Below, piece after piece: positions 1-12,500 of a stretch of DNA of 64,000 nucleotides. A program made the position numbers and the translations under genes. The notes below the pieces were generated by a model, which saw nothing but the letters and a program-made list of their open reading frames with translations, was not told where the DNA came from and did not search any database. The number at the start of each line of letters is the position of its first letter. Position 1 is the first letter of the stretch. Source of the stretch: Marsupella aquatica (lineage: Eukaryota > Marchantiophyta); assembly GCA_973895155.1 (NCBI GenBank), contig OZ316895.1:20708001-20772000 (forward strand). Direction: 5' to 3'.

Positions 1-1900
1 AACACTGCTTGGAGAGCAGAGACACATTTAATGGCTGAAACAAATTTCAAATTTCGTGAAGGCAAAAGGTATATGAAGCATGCGAGAGGATCGAAGGGTG
101 GACAGACACCTTCTTTGAGACAGAGGGCAATGAACCCCAGACAAGGCACGTATAGTCGATTGCCAAGTGGCCATGTACTTCCCCTCCTGCACCGCTTGTG
201 GATGCCGCAATATCCACAAATTCTCCACGCAAATGCCCGCTTCCGACGTCCCAAGTCTGCACGTCAAATCGGTGTCCACATAAGAATCGCCAGCTTCGAT
301 TGTTGCCTTCACTCCTCTATGTTTCTCTCTAACTACCTACGAATTTCAACTTTCGTTGGTGCTGTCCCTTCCCTGTGCTCTCTAACCCAACATGCTGAAT
401 AACGACTTCAGCCTTTGTTCCTTCTTGAAGTTCTCCACACTCTGTATCCCAATAATCACAACAGTTTCGGAAGATTTGTTTTTTCTCTTCTTGTTTGCAA
501 TATCTGCCACAACTGCTAAATAGAGTTTCAACTTCTGTTCACTGCCAACTCCTCTATACGTTCTACACAACGCTCCAAACAGGCATTCAACTTTCAGAAA
601 TTTTCTCCTCTCATTAACTCTCCATTCGACATCCGTAATTTCCACCGCCTCCACCCTATTTGCCCCTCTAATCGACCCTGTAGCTTGTCAAAGGTGAGCT
701 GGTTGAAACTCAGAACGGACATTGTGCTATGAAGTTTGTTACCGATTTTTCGAGAAAACAAAATCCCAGGAAGGGCATGGCATGCGAAATACCTTCACAC
801 GGCCATCCGCAGTTGCGATTGCGAGAAATTCGGCAGCCGGGCTGAAGGCTACTAATCCGTCCATCGCAGGTCGAATTCGTCGAGCTCAAAAATCCCAGCC
901 CTTCAGCTCTCAATCACCAGTCCGCTCGACGCTGTTGGCACATTCAGACTGAGCTGCAAGATTATGTTAACATGAATGCAACATTGTGGCACCCACCTGC
1001 AGTTGCAGATCCAGGATCCAAGATTCGAAGATGCTGGAGAAAGTTAGCACATTAGGATCGAGGGTTTTGATGGGGCTGTCTCCTGTGTTGCTTGCAAGCT
1101 ATGGTGGTGGGGAGGAATAATGAGTAAGGGTTGGGGTTTAATTTCTGAATGCTATGAACAGCAAGCTCAAAAAACAGGATGTGCTCTTATGGGGTATTTT
1201 CTCCTTACTACTCCATCCTGTAACCTTTGGAATTGGAGATGTTACCTTGTGCCTAGCCGAACCCAGTAGCTATGGAGATTCTATCTTGTGCCTCCAGCCA
1301 AATCTCACTGTCAGTTCAGGTGAATCAATTAGTGTAGCAGAACTTTGAATTCACTCTAAACACTTCACTCCAGGTATGGAATGCCTTTTACATTTCCACG
1401 GTCCTGGACAAAATAGTCACTTTATGTGCACTTTTTTCCTTGGAATATCACTTCACTTATATACATACTTTATCAGCAGAAACCCCATGGAGGAGAGGAA
1501 CCAAGCAGCACATAAACCCCAACCACCCAGCAACCACAACACCCACGGGGCTGTTTTGGCCCATCTAAAAAAACAATACTTTGTTAAGAACAACTTTGAC
1601 TAATTATGGTGACTTGGATACACCAGGTTTTGTTTTGGGGACAGCAGTGGATGAAGAGTAGTACAACTCTCTCGCAAGGGCATTGTCCTGGGTAAAGCCC
1701 TACATTAGGCCTGCCCAAGGTGCTTTTCCAGGGATGTTGTCCTAAAACCATAAACTCATGAAAGGTTTATATGAGAAAATTTACAAATGGCCATTTTTAC
1801 AAAAGGCAGCGAAGTACAGTGTGTACAAAATACCTGACCTAGAAGTTATGTAAACCCACTATTCTCTAGAGGGCCAAGGCTGTTAGTTTAGGGCCTCTAT
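1..1900. other. Intergenic stretch, no supportable gene
   Basis: Several short overlapping ORFs occur here on both strands (longest about 120 codons near the left edge). None shows a recognisable domain, a consistent codon pattern or splice-compatible extensions. The left 700 bases could be transcribed sequence of a gene lying outside the window, but nothing proves it. Confidence 0.5.
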
Positions 1901-1904
1901 GTTG

Positions 1905-2245
1905 AACATAGACGACATTCATAACAGCAAGCCCATGAACCATCTAACGCACAATAGTTGACACAGAGAGATACGTGGTTCACCTCCACATGAGGCTACG
2001 TCCACGAGAACACACAAGAGCTTTACTGCACTCTAGGCCGACCGGCCATACCAAGCATCCACAGCACAAGCTCTCCCTATCTCTCAACTAGCTCCGTAAC
2101 AATGAGCCTAAGTTTCACCAGGGTCTGGCATCAGCCCTGGCTATATACACAATAACACTACCGCTAACATTAGCTAAGTCTTAACCCAAGTTAGCCTAAA
2201 TGTAGTTAGCTCATGAGTCACAAGACTAGAGCAATATCTAACACT
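1905..2245 (-). repeat. LTR-like dispersed repeat, copy 1
   Basis: Read on the minus strand this stretch begins TGTTAGATATTGCTC and runs through a track rich in TTAGGTTAAC-like words, a TATATA-like box and a GTGAACCACGTA motif. Clearly related sequence lies at 2588-2900, 14330-14690 and 53525-53880 in both orientations. A TG start, an internal TATA-like box and dispersed copies suit a solo LTR family. I could not fix its right end or a target duplication. Confidence 0.5.
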
Positions 2246-2249
2246 CTAG

Positions 2250-2575
2250 ACCAATTAGTCTTAATGACCCTCCTATGCTGTTTACTCAAGAGCTTTATCA
2301 GGTTTTTCAGTTTACTCAGTAAGGCTCGAGTGACCTTCCTTATGCTTTATTGTGGAGCTTTACCAATAGGGTTCTAGAGACCTTCTTATGGGGTTTATTC
2401 CTGAGCTTTACCAGGCTTATGGGCTTCATTGTTGAACTTTACCAATAGGGCTCTAGTGACCTTCGGATGGGGTTTAGTGGAACTTTACCAATAGGGCTCT
2501 AGTGACCTTCCTATGCAATTTATTCCTGAGTTTTATCAGGCTTTTCAATTTACTAATGAAATAGGGCTAGTACTT
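2250..2575 (+). repeat. Degenerate tandem repeat (TTTACCAATAGGGCTCTAG type)
   Basis: At least three copies of a block containing TACCAATAGGG(C/T)TCTAG(T/A)GACCTTC start near 2362, 2440 and 2486. They alternate with TTTATTCCTGAGCTTTACCAGG. The array separates two oppositely oriented LTR-like repeats. Confidence 0.6.
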
Positions 2576-2587
2576 CCTTTGCCATAA

Positions 2588-2900
2588 TTGTTAAGGATTG
2601 TTCTTAGTCTTGTGACTCAAAAGTTACGACAATTAGGTTAACCTCACTTAAGGACTTAGCTGAGGTTAGGTTAGTCGTGTGTGATCTTGCATATATACCA
2701 TGGCTAGTGTAAACCGATGACATGGTGTGCTTGCTCATTGTAACGAAGCAACTTGAGGAAAAGAGAGAACTTGTGTGATCAACTATTCTACACTAAAGTT
2801 GGAGTGTTCATGGAAATGTAACCTTGGAGAAGAAATGAACCATGTATGAATTGTGTTGATTATGTGTGTATGGTATGAATCATGATTGTATCGTAATGAA
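2588..2900 (+). repeat. LTR-like dispersed repeat, copy 2
   Basis: It starts TGTTAAGGATTGTTCTTAG and continues with GTGACTC, a GGTTAACCT-rich track and an ATATATACCATGGCTAG box. It is thus related to the inverted copy at 1905-2245 and to the copies at 14.3 kb and 53.5 kb. No coding sequence lies between the first two copies, so they do not flank an intact retroelement. Confidence 0.45.
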
Positions 2901-3160
2901 AGAAGATATCATAGTTCAACAATAATCCGGCTTTTTGGTTCTCTAGTCTTCTCGGGGTTTCTCCTTGTTTTCTCTCCTTTCTTGGGTTTTACAATTTGTT
3001 AATAAACAATAAAAGTTTAGATCTTTCTTGTCCAAAACTAAACCTGTTAGTTCAATCTTTAATTACACATACACTAATTTTTTGTTCTATGGGCAATGTG
3101 ATATATAAAAAGAATAACTAGATCAAGTTCCAAAGCGTCAGCATTGGAGATTCTTCGACG

Positions 3161-3316
3161 CTGACTCTTGAGCACCTGACTCTTGAGCACCTGTTGTTCA
3201 CTTTCCATAACTATGCAGTTTCAGTGGCGTCCAAACTGAGAATTGTTCACTTTCCATAATTATGCAGTTTCAGTGACGTTTCAAACTGAGAATTGTTCAC
3301 TTTCCATAATTATGCA
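3161..3316 (+). repeat. Short tandem repeats (16 bp x2, then about 49 bp x3)
   Basis: The word GACTCTTGAGCACCT occurs twice in a row at the left. Then a unit of about 49-50 bp carrying TTGTTCACTTTCCATAA(T/C)TATGCAG begins at 3194, 3243 and 3293. Confidence 0.8.
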
Positions 3317-3329
3317 GTTACAAAGTGAA

Positions 3330-4345
3330 GTTGCAGGCTGAGAATGATGTACCTCCAATGGCTGGAGCCGATGACTCCAACCCATAGTGGGCTCTCGTCG
3401 GCACCGCAATTTCGATGTTTGATTTCACAATTATCCCAAGTGTTTCTTCTGGGGCCAGCCACACACATTCGGTTCGTGAGGGTAAAAGCGATAATTATAT
3501 CGTTCGCGTTGAATCCAGTTCACAATTTGCCCTATCCGAGTCATGGTCCCGACGAGGCATTATTCTGGGAAAGACTTCTGAGACGCGTTCTGGTGTCGTT
3601 GGATTTCCAACTAGTAAGAATATCATGCATTTCAAACTCAGTTTCTCTGCTCAGGTGACCTTTCTGTCAGTGTTGTACTTCCATCCAGCGGATAACAAAC
3701 GAAATGATAGCAGCAGGATTTGTCTATTGCAATTAACAATTAAAATGGAAAGAGAGTCATCTACTCCACCAATTAACTGGAAAGAATGTCATCTACTTCA
3801 CCGTAGCATGCAAGTTAGGCAAGCAACATAATTATGTTCAGTTACGCTCAGTGTTGATATAAATTTCGAGGTAAGAGTAACATGTGAAATGAGCCGACAG
3901 CTTGAGTAGAACACCAATCAGCTTTTTTGTGTTTGATGTATCGAAAGTGTCCCAGTGAAAGTTGAAACAACTCAGATCTCTTGTACTTGTGTTCTTCTGT
4001 GGTAGTTCACGAATGCTTGGGACTTTCTCAAGGGAGTAGCTGTTTTCGAGCAAGTCATCCGGTTCTATGGAAACTATACCGGTGAATTGGAAGTAAGTGG
4101 TGATGATTTAAGCCAAACAGCAGAACGCTTGAAGATGTCAAGCTGGTCTAATGTCCTCGGTGGCAATTTGTGACGACCTCTGCAAAGATCTAGACGATCG
4201 AAGATACTAGTGATTTACACTACTAACTAAGCGTATCAGTCAGCCAGGTGCAGATTGGAAGATCCACCCGTGTGCAGACATAAAATTGTGCATGGAGTTA
4301 TTACACCTCTCAGAGCCATATGAGAGTTTAGAAAAACACTGTTCA
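3330..4345. other. Intergenic stretch between repeats and DBR1
   Basis: Overlapping plus-strand ORFs of 104 and 138 codons (3344-3658 and 3415-3831) are present but match nothing I recognise. The right half probably holds the 3' untranslated region and terminator of the minus-strand DBR1 gene. Confidence 0.4.
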
Positions 4346-4369
4346 TCGTCGTGTCCAGCAAACGACTAT

Positions 4370-5662
4370 TCATTCATCCTGCAAAACAATCTCATCTGGG
4401 TCTCTTGCATCACCCACATTGTTGGCAACAGCCTCAAACTCATCAACATCATCAGGTAAAGCATCATCATCCAAAGGTATCTCGTCTGGATCGGCAACGC
4501 TCTCTTTACTTCTATCGGTGGGTTGGCGACCCCAGGAATTGGATACAGTGTTGGCATCAAACGTGTATTGCAATTGCAGCAAGTCCAGAAATGCTTCAGT
4601 CTGTGGATTACGTAGTTGACCTGTAGACAAAATTCCAATATTCTTCCCTTTAGTCGGATCGTATGGCTCAGCTGTCATGACGAAGTCGGGAACGGCAAAT
4701 CCACCTTCCTCATTCATTCGTTGCTTTACCCACTCCCTGTGCAACTGAAGAGAATCCCCCTGGGCTAGCTGTGCTGGCCTCCTGGTAAGTGGCAAGTGAG
4801 GATGGTAAGCACGGGTGATGGCCAGCCATTCCTCATCAAATTTGAAGTCCAACGGTGCCCCTTGTCCAGGAACCTCAAGAATCTGCAAGAAGTCCCGTCC
4901 AGGCAGACATTTGTCCAAGGCAAGAAACTTGGTGGAGCCTCCACCATCCGGATGGTTAACCACAGCTGCAAACTTAACATGCATATGAGCTGCGAACCAA
5001 AACTTTGGCTTCAGCTTCTGTAAGAGCTGCATCGAGGGTCTACTCCCAAGAGAGTTGTCGTCTACCTCTGCTCGGAGAAAAGGCTTCTTCCGAAGAAGCT
5101 CCTGCTTATTTCCATGCAACACTATGCCATTCGGCCAATCATGTGACAAAAATATGTCAACGGGCTCCTTCAACTCCAGCAGCTTGGTCACATCAAACTC
5201 CCGGATGTGGTAAATTGACCTCATGTCGTTGTTGTCATACGGAGCTCGCTCATAGTGTCCTGAACGGTAATCCCTAGCTTTGTAAATGCCAGAAAGGCCA
5301 CCAATGCGAACACCTCCGAACCAGATTACCCCTGCAAACCCTAGGAAGTATATGTTGGGGGCTACATACCCACCATAGAAGAGCTCCCATAGGTAATTGG
5401 ACGCTTCATGATTGCCACCCACGAAAAGGGTAGGGTATGGCGCCGTCTCTTCTCCGGTATAGTACTTCCAGAAGCTGCCAATGGCACGGTATTTCACAGG
5501 GCATGCCAAAGACTCGAGGTCGTTCAGGTTTCGCAAGGCCTGGAAATCCCCGCAACAGATGAGGAGATCAATTTTGGTATTCTCGACCCGCTCCAGGTGT
5601 TGCAGCGTTGCGTAGATGTTCTCCAGGTCGCCATGCGCACACCCTTCCACCGCAATCCTCAT
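4370..5662 (-). CDS. DBR1: RNA lariat debranching enzyme DBR1
   Basis: A 430-residue uninterrupted reading frame encodes the nuclear enzyme that cleaves the 2'-5' phosphodiester bond of excised intron lariats, so that they can be degraded or processed to snoRNAs and small RNAs. Metallophosphoesterase motifs are in the family order: GCAHGDL at residues 7-13, with the Cys typical of DBR1 metal sites; CCGDF at 36-40; GNHE at 83-86; HDWP at 174-177; and HMH at 226-228. The C-terminal half carries the DBR1-specific region and ends in an acidic Asp-rich tail. The length is close to that of plant DBR1 proteins. The start chosen is the only Met directly before the first metal motif (MRIAVEG). No intron is visible, which differs from many plant DBR1 genes. 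It is divergent to the MAPKKK gene, with about 0.9 kb between the starts. It looks intact. Confidence 0.95.
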   Translation of the reverse strand: MRIAVEGCAHGDLENIYATLQHLERVENTKIDLLICCGDFQALRNLNDLESLACPVKYRAIGSFWKYYTGEETAPYPTLFVGGNHEASNYLWELFYGGYVAPNIYFLGFAGVIWFGGVRIGGLSGIYKARDYRSGHYERAPYDNNDMRSIYHIREFDVTKLLELKEPVDIFLSHDWPNGIVLHGNKQELLRKKPFLRAEVDDNSLGSRPSMQLLQKLKPKFWFAAHMHVKFAAVVNHPDGGGSTKFLALDKCLPGRDFLQILEVPGQGAPLDFKFDEEWLAITRAYHPHLPLTRRPAQLAQGDSLQLHREWVKQRMNEEGGFAVPDFVMTAEPYDPTKGKNIGILSTGQLRNPQTEAFLDLLQLQYTFDANTVSNSWGRQPTDRSKESVADPDEIPLDDDALPDDVDEFEAVANNVGDARDPDEIVLQDE

Positions 5663-6579
5663 CCTGTGAGACCTCTACGCTGCTGCTCCCCCTTCCTTCC
5701 TTCCAGCATGCCAGTTTCTAGTCCACCTCAGCTCTGTTCCTCAAACCTCCATGCGTCCTTGCTGCTTTCTGTCCACAATCGACATTAGCTTCCACTCATC
5801 ACCCAGAAGGACGAGAGAGAGGTACCACACGCCACTGGGGACGAACAAGGAGTAAGGGAGAAACAGAGGACCCTACTCGCCGTAAAATTAGGGTTTGATT
5901 ACTGCGCCGTAATCTATGCTTGAAAATTCAAACGGGCCTCGATTGGCGGGCCAGACAAAATTCACAACGGCTTTCCCTCCCCTCCCACGACCCCTCCTCT
6001 CCACAGTGAACTCCCACTGAGTATATGCGAGAATGAGCACTGAGCAGCCTGAGCACCTTCTGCCCAGCTGAACTGAGTGTACTGCCCAGCGGCGATGAGA
6101 GGGAGAAAGAGCGAGAGAGATTCGGCAGGCTGAGCACTTCGCCTTCCCACATTTTCTGGATTTGGGTCCTGTCAGCGCAAAATCGCTAGCTAGCGCGGAA
6201 GAGGAGAGGGTGAATTTCTGCCAGATTTCTGTTCATGTTGCGACGTCTCAACGAGATGTGGGCGTAGCGACACCGCATTTTGAGCTGACAGGATAAGTGG
6301 ATCGTTTCCGCAGAAGAGGAGGGTTCGGAATGCCGGCGAGATTTTTGTTCCTATCGATTTCAGTGAGAAGTGGGTGCGGCGGCATTTTGAGCTGAAGGAC
6401 AATTGGACAATTGCATTGCAAATGCAGAAGAGGAGAGACTCAAATTTTATTCAGATTTGGTGCTCGTCGGTCTCAATGAGATCTGGATGTAGCGGCATCT
6501 TGAGCTAACAGGACATTTGCATCGCAAACACAGAAGTGTGGAGTTGAAAAGGGGGACAGAGAACAGAAGGGAGGGAGGG
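5663..6579. promoter_or_regulatory. Shared divergent promoter region DBR1 / MAPKKK
   Basis: These 917 bp separate two divergently read starts, so they must hold both promoters and both 5' untranslated regions. I see CT-rich tracks typical of plant leader regions around 5690-5760 and 5960-6150, and no convincing TATA box that would fix either transcription start. The right third is a tandem repeat, annotated separately. Confidence 0.6.
6195..6532 (+). repeat. Three-copy 114-bp tandem repeat in MAPKKK leader/promoter
   Basis: Three degenerate copies start near 6195, 6310 and 6424. Each has GC(G/A)GAAGAGGAG at its start, a block resembling TCAATGAGATGTGGG(C/T)G in the middle, and GCGGCATTTTGAGCT plus an A/C-rich end. 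The last copy ends about 50 bp before the MAPKKK start codon, so the repeat probably lies in the promoter or leader. Confidence 0.75.
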
Positions 6580-9500
6580 ATGGAGGGGACGAGGAAATTT
6601 GATGTCTCCGGAAGCGCTAGAAAGCCTCGGCCAGGCAGTCCGCGGACGATTCGATGGCGGAAGGGGGAGATTATTGGAGCAGGAGCTTATGGGCGAGTGT
6701 ATATGGGCATGAATCTCGACTCGGGCGAGCTACTTGCAGTGAAACAGGTTGAGACTGTTTCAACGCCTCCCACCTCATCTGAAACCTTGTGCTGTCTTCT
6801 CATACAATAACTTTGTGAAGGAATAGATGAATGGTCTCAAATATAATTGGGTAGTGGAAAGGAACTGATGAATGGCTGCTAAGAGAATGCGGGGTTTTGA
6901 AAACGTTGGATTGCCGAAGATCAATCTAAAAATTAGAACGACAATAGAAGATTGGATCATTGGATTAGCTCTTATGGTTGAATTGTTGAAGGTCGCTGGG
7001 TTGTTGAAGGTGAATTTCTGAATGATTTGAGTGAATGAGTGAACTATTTGAAACATCAAGCCACTGTTAGCAGGGCCCTTGCCGAGATGTGACCTCCCAT
7101 CCTCTCCCCTCAGTTTGCGTACCTCAATTCTATGGGCAGCAGATAGCAAGGGTTAGGAGGGGCACAAGGTACTCCTCTCTAGGCCGCGAGAAAGAGTTGG
7201 GATGCAAAGGTCTATAACTTCCCAGGGACACTGAATCCATTGGTACAGTAGGATGAGAAGCAATTCATGTTCTTTGTGAAGTGGATTTGAAGGTCTGTGA
7301 ATCGTTTGGAACACAACTTCTGCAATAATTGTCTTCTGCATTCATTAATTCGGTCTGTTTCTGGGCTTTCCGGCCGTGCTGCAGGTCCTTATTGCTGTCA
7401 ACAATGTAACAAAAGAGAAAGCTCAAGTAAGTTCATCTGTTGCAACTGTCACTGTTTCTGTTTTCTACACGTTCTAATTTAATATCTTCATTGCAAGGAT
7501 AATATTGCTTGAATTCAGTCTTACCCTGGCACGATACGTCATGATTGTTAATTTGGAGGCGTCCATGGAACTGAGTGAATGCAGGCTCATATTAGAGAGT
7601 TAGAAGAGGAAGTGAGGCTTCTTCGGAATCTATCGCATCCAAACATTGTTGTGAGTAATCTTTCCGCGAATTCACCTACGTTTGTCTCCCAATGCTCATG
7701 CTACCCAGATTGAATATGTTAAGGGCTATGCATCTCCACTGCTGCGGAAGAAAGTCAGCACTACTACTGTATTACAACTCAGCAGTATTAGGTTCACGCC
7801 TCGTTCCACTGATCATTTCATTCGCCTCAGATCTTCGTGACTTCGCTTCCGAGAACAGCTGACATTGCGAAATATACTCTAGTGAAGAAGTAGTTGAGGA
7901 TGTGAAGCACAAGTCACTCGAATGGAATTGCTAAATGCGAAGTACCATCGTTCATTTGTCAAAATCTAAACTCATTGGTATATCCTGGACAGCGCTACCT
8001 GGGCACCGCTCGAGAGGATGAGGCTCTCAACATTCTCCTCGAATTTGTCCCCGGTGGGTCCATTGCTTCCCTTCTGGGAAAATTCGGGTCCTTCACTGAA
8101 CCAGTAAGATATCCCCTCTTGCCATCCTCGTTCTTCTCAGCAAAGATTGCAAGCTGGGTAATTGTCAATCAAGGGGCATACTTGGAGTTGTAGTTAAGCT
8201 AGTGTCGTTGTGGACCCTGGAAACTCCCTGAAAAATTCCTCCAGGCTGTATAAAATTGTACCCCGGAAGTACAGTGTTTGCACTCCTGTCCTTTTGAGAT
8301 TTGTTACGTTTGTAAGCAAGAAGAGGAAGTGACATTGCAATTATCCTGACAGGTTATACGAATGTACACGAAGCAGCTTCTTCTTGGACTGGAGTACTTA
8401 CACAGCAACAATATTTTGCACCGAGATATCAAGGTTAGCCACATTGTCATCGTTGCCTCTCTTCTGCCAGCATGGACACAATGGATTTACGAGGTGGTGA
8501 AAGAGTTCACAATATTAATCAGTGATGATTGTGCTTTCATTGCAGGGTGGGAATATTCTCGTAGATAATAGAGGATGCATCAAGCTCGCCGACTTCGGAG
8601 CATCAAAGAAAGTAGTGGAGTTGGTAAGACCCCACCCTTGCTCAAGGGAACTTGGCTTGCAAACAATGGCGCGGTTGACCTATTCTCTCGGACTTCGAGG
8701 TCAAGGGTAGCAGTAGGAGATGAATTTCTTCTGAAAATGGAATAGTACCTAATTACTTCGGAATTTGTTCCGCAGGCAACTGTTTCTGAAGCCAAATCTA
8801 TGAAGGGTACACCGTATTGGATGGCCCCAGAAGTTATTCGTCAGACGGGCCATAATTGGTAGAAAAACTTCCCATTGCTTCAACTCATTTTGTTGCCTTG
8901 TCTTCCTTCTTCTAAGCCTGTGCAGCTGTGTTTTCTCCGAAATTTGAGGGTCTGAAATTCACGCTGTTGTAATCGATTTTTCTTTAATCTGAGCAATGAC
9001 ACTGGGTACTGCAGGCAGGCAGATATATGGAGCGTCGGTTGCACGGTCATAGAAATGGCTACAGGGAAACCCCCATGGAGTCAGCAATTCCAAGAGGTTG
9101 GTTTCATTTTTGGTTATACGTGACATTAGACTGTTGGTGATTGTGGGGATTTTATTTGCGTTTTGCGTGTATTCAGCAGTCAATATACATTATTCTCAAT
9201 GAAATGCAGGAAACGCACATGATGTGGAATTTGCACTTTAAGTTTGTTCCTGTTGTGGTTGGTTCTCTTGCATTGACGATTCTAGCACATGACATTGAGG
9301 ACTGTGCCGTGGAAATGTTACAGTGTCTGTCGTATAGTTTCAACGCAGTTCAATAATTCAGTGGTTACTTACGATCTATAGGTCTTAACAGTCACTTTAG
9401 CTGTGTCTCTTGCCTTACTGTAGGTTGCGGCTTTGTTCCACATTGGGACAACGAAATCTCATCCTCCGATTCCAGAGCATCTGTCGGTGGAAGCTAAGAA

Positions 9501-12500
9501 CTTTCTACTCAAATGTCTTCAAAGGTGTGGCTCGAATAGACCTTCCTTTGAATTCGTTGCGGGCTTCTGGGGAAATTTTTAGAGCTGACATAGTTCACGG
9601 ATACATCTCCGTCAGCTCCAAGAGAAGCTGTTATCGATAATTTTCTGTTGAGATAATGTCGTTTGGATGATAGATTCTGATGCATCTCAGATTCTTGCCT
9701 TCTTTACACTCCAAGAACCAAAATAGTTATCTCTCGCTGACTACGTTCATGACTCACGAATGTCCGATGGGCTCTTCCAGGGAACCCAGGCGTCGACCCA
9801 GCGCAGCCGAGCTCTTAAAGGTGCTGACTGACTCAAATCTATCCTCAATCTAGCAAACTGGAAGCTGTTAGTCCTTTGTATTGACAAGACTAGACAGGAT
9901 GGAGGACACCTGAGTTTTCCAGCCAGTCAGTCAGAAGCTGTTAACTGTTGATAATTCTAGACTGGAGAGAGGACGGCTAATCTTTGAGAACTGTAATGAA
10001 CTGACTCTTTTCGATTATGTCTCAGCATCCATTCGTCACTCAGCGCATTTCGGAAGGAGCAGCCGATGGAGAAAGACAATCATCAGCGGATCGCAGCGCG
10101 GTAGATAACCTTGTCGTTTGACCTTAGGGACATTCTTTTTAGCTTCGAAACAATTCAATGAATCAATGGTATTTAAGGTCAAGCCTCTTATGAATGGCAC
10201 GCCCTAGTTGCGTACTTGACCTCCTATCCCCTTGCATCTATTTTCAATGCTGCAAGTTTAGGGCCTTGTTTTCTATCCTTACATGGCTGGGTCTATTCTG
10301 GCTTCCTGCTAACATTTTGGGAGTGGTCACAACACAGGCAAATGAGAGCGATCCGGCAAATGGGCGAAATCAGTACAGCACCCTGTGAGTGTCTCCCCTT
10401 TTTTGCACGGTTGGGTAAAGGTGAAATTCCATCATCTTCACATCGTGTGTATCCCTCTCTTAATTTGGGTTTCTTGCCTCTGCAAAGTTTGCACCTACTT
10501 GGCAATGATTGTGCATGAACGCATTCCAAATCACGTGTGATCTGCAGTGGACAGTGCGTTACATGTGTTCACATATTGTCATGTTTCTTGCTTGGAATAA
10601 AGCCCAGTGGATTGACGGAACTGTTATGCTTTTGCAGCCGAAACGGTTCCTGTAGAGCAACAGAGCAATATTCTTCCCTTCGCAAGGGTCCGTTGTCCTT
10701 CAACAGGAGTCAAAGCTTCAAGCCTGGTAGCGTTCGGGAACCTCAAACAAATGGACGGCAAGTGGGGACATCTTACGAACCGGACTCCAATTGCTCCGTG
10801 AGACTTGATTCTGTCCGAAGCGACTACAACCCGAATTGTTCAGTTCGGCTAGATTCTGTCCGGAACGACCCCTCGAGCCCCTGTGGAGTGAGATTTGATT
10901 CAGGTCTTAGCGATTACAACAACTGTTCTGTAAGGCTGGATTCCTTCCGAAGTGAGCACCAGCCTGATGTGGGAATTCCATCCATCACAAGCGAGTTCCT
11001 GTCTGAGGTGCATAATACTTGATTGCCTGTGGGCTCTGTTTTCTTAGTGATGATCTCATGAAGCAATATTTTCTTGGTTCTTCGTTATTGAACATATATT
11101 ACTTTTAGAAAACCTGTCTTGGGTGTACCATTTTTAACAAAGGTGTATTTTGCAATGCGAAACGTTTGCATGAAGAGATGGAAGTGTGGATTGAAAATAT
11201 GGGATCTAAAAAATCACATTTTTGGTAGAATTAGAAACTCGATGCAAACGAAGTAACTCCGGTAGTGGATCTGGTATCATTGAACAATGCTGAAAGTTTT
11301 GTTTTAATTGGGTATCTATGTCTACAATTCCTCCGCTGAACATCAGACTGTTTACCAGAGTTACAATCCGATGTTGGAGCCCACCTCGTTCAGGGATGGT
11401 GATGGCTGGGCTGGGGAGAGGATCAGGAAGGACTCAGACCTGACTTTCAGGACGAGCGATACAGGCATCGGACAAGGGACTTCAAAACTTCAGAACGAAA
11501 GCTTGGTCGATGACGACGACGAAGTGACTGAGTCTAAGATAAAGGCTTTCTTAGATGAAAAGGTATGACCGAGACTTTTGGTTGTGAATGTTACTTCTTT
11601 GACCACTCTGCAATCAGTGACATTTCATACAGATTGTGGAGAATCAATTCTGGAGTTCTAGGATTCTTTTGTCCGTATACAGAGGCAGTTAACCCGAACT
11701 CGTTCGATGCCATTTTACCTACCTCTATCAGCAGATAATAGAACACGGGATGGACGCGGAGACTCGTATATAGAGTACTAGAGAAGGTTTTGAGTGGCAT
11801 GAGCTTGAAGAGAATGTGCTGGATTCACATGTAGGAATGCACATTTGACGACTACATTGCGGAGTCCTTCAATCGGTGGTTTTTGAGTTAATTGCAACAT
11901 CAGATGAGAGCCGATTGGAAGCAACCATTTATCTGTTTTCGATATTCTCATTTAATTTCGCGGCAAACTCTCAAAAGCCACTGGGTTTGAATTTTGCCAT
12001 GAGCTGACATATGCCCTTGTGGACATTTTGTTGACAGGCCCAAGAATTAAAGCGTTTGCAAACACCACTGTACGAGGAGTATAATAACATTTGGAATGCG
12101 GCAAATGAGAACGGACCTACCGAAAGCTTCATCGCCCCGTTGAGCCCGTCACCAGCCAAGCACCAATCTGCAACCAGCAGCAAGTCACCGAGTAAAGCTA
12201 GCAGCTTCAGTGGTGGGCGCTCTCTGGGAATGCGGAGCAGTAGGGATAGCGAAGTAAGCGTCAGTTCCGGTAGCCCCAATGCTACTGGTGTCCCAAGTGT
12301 GAACTTCTCTCCACTTCTAGAGGTACCTTCGCCGAGGTTGAATGAGTGGAGAGGACTACTACATGACGCTCAGGCCCAACATACGCTGCCCCCTCCTAGT
12401 CCTAGGTATATCAGCAAACCTCAAACCTGCCCTTGAATGGGCTCTCAGTTGCTTGAGGGCAACCACAGCTCCACTATAATTTCAAGTGAGGAATCTGGTG

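Noticed and set aside
31-402. Overlapping ORFs of 71-123 codons on both strands at the left edge
   Set aside because: No domain, no codon regularity and mutually overlapping frames; likely chance ORFs or untranslated sequence.
3344-3831. Two overlapping plus-strand ORFs of 104 and 138 codons
   Set aside because: No recognisable motif and no splice-compatible neighbours; not enough to call a gene.
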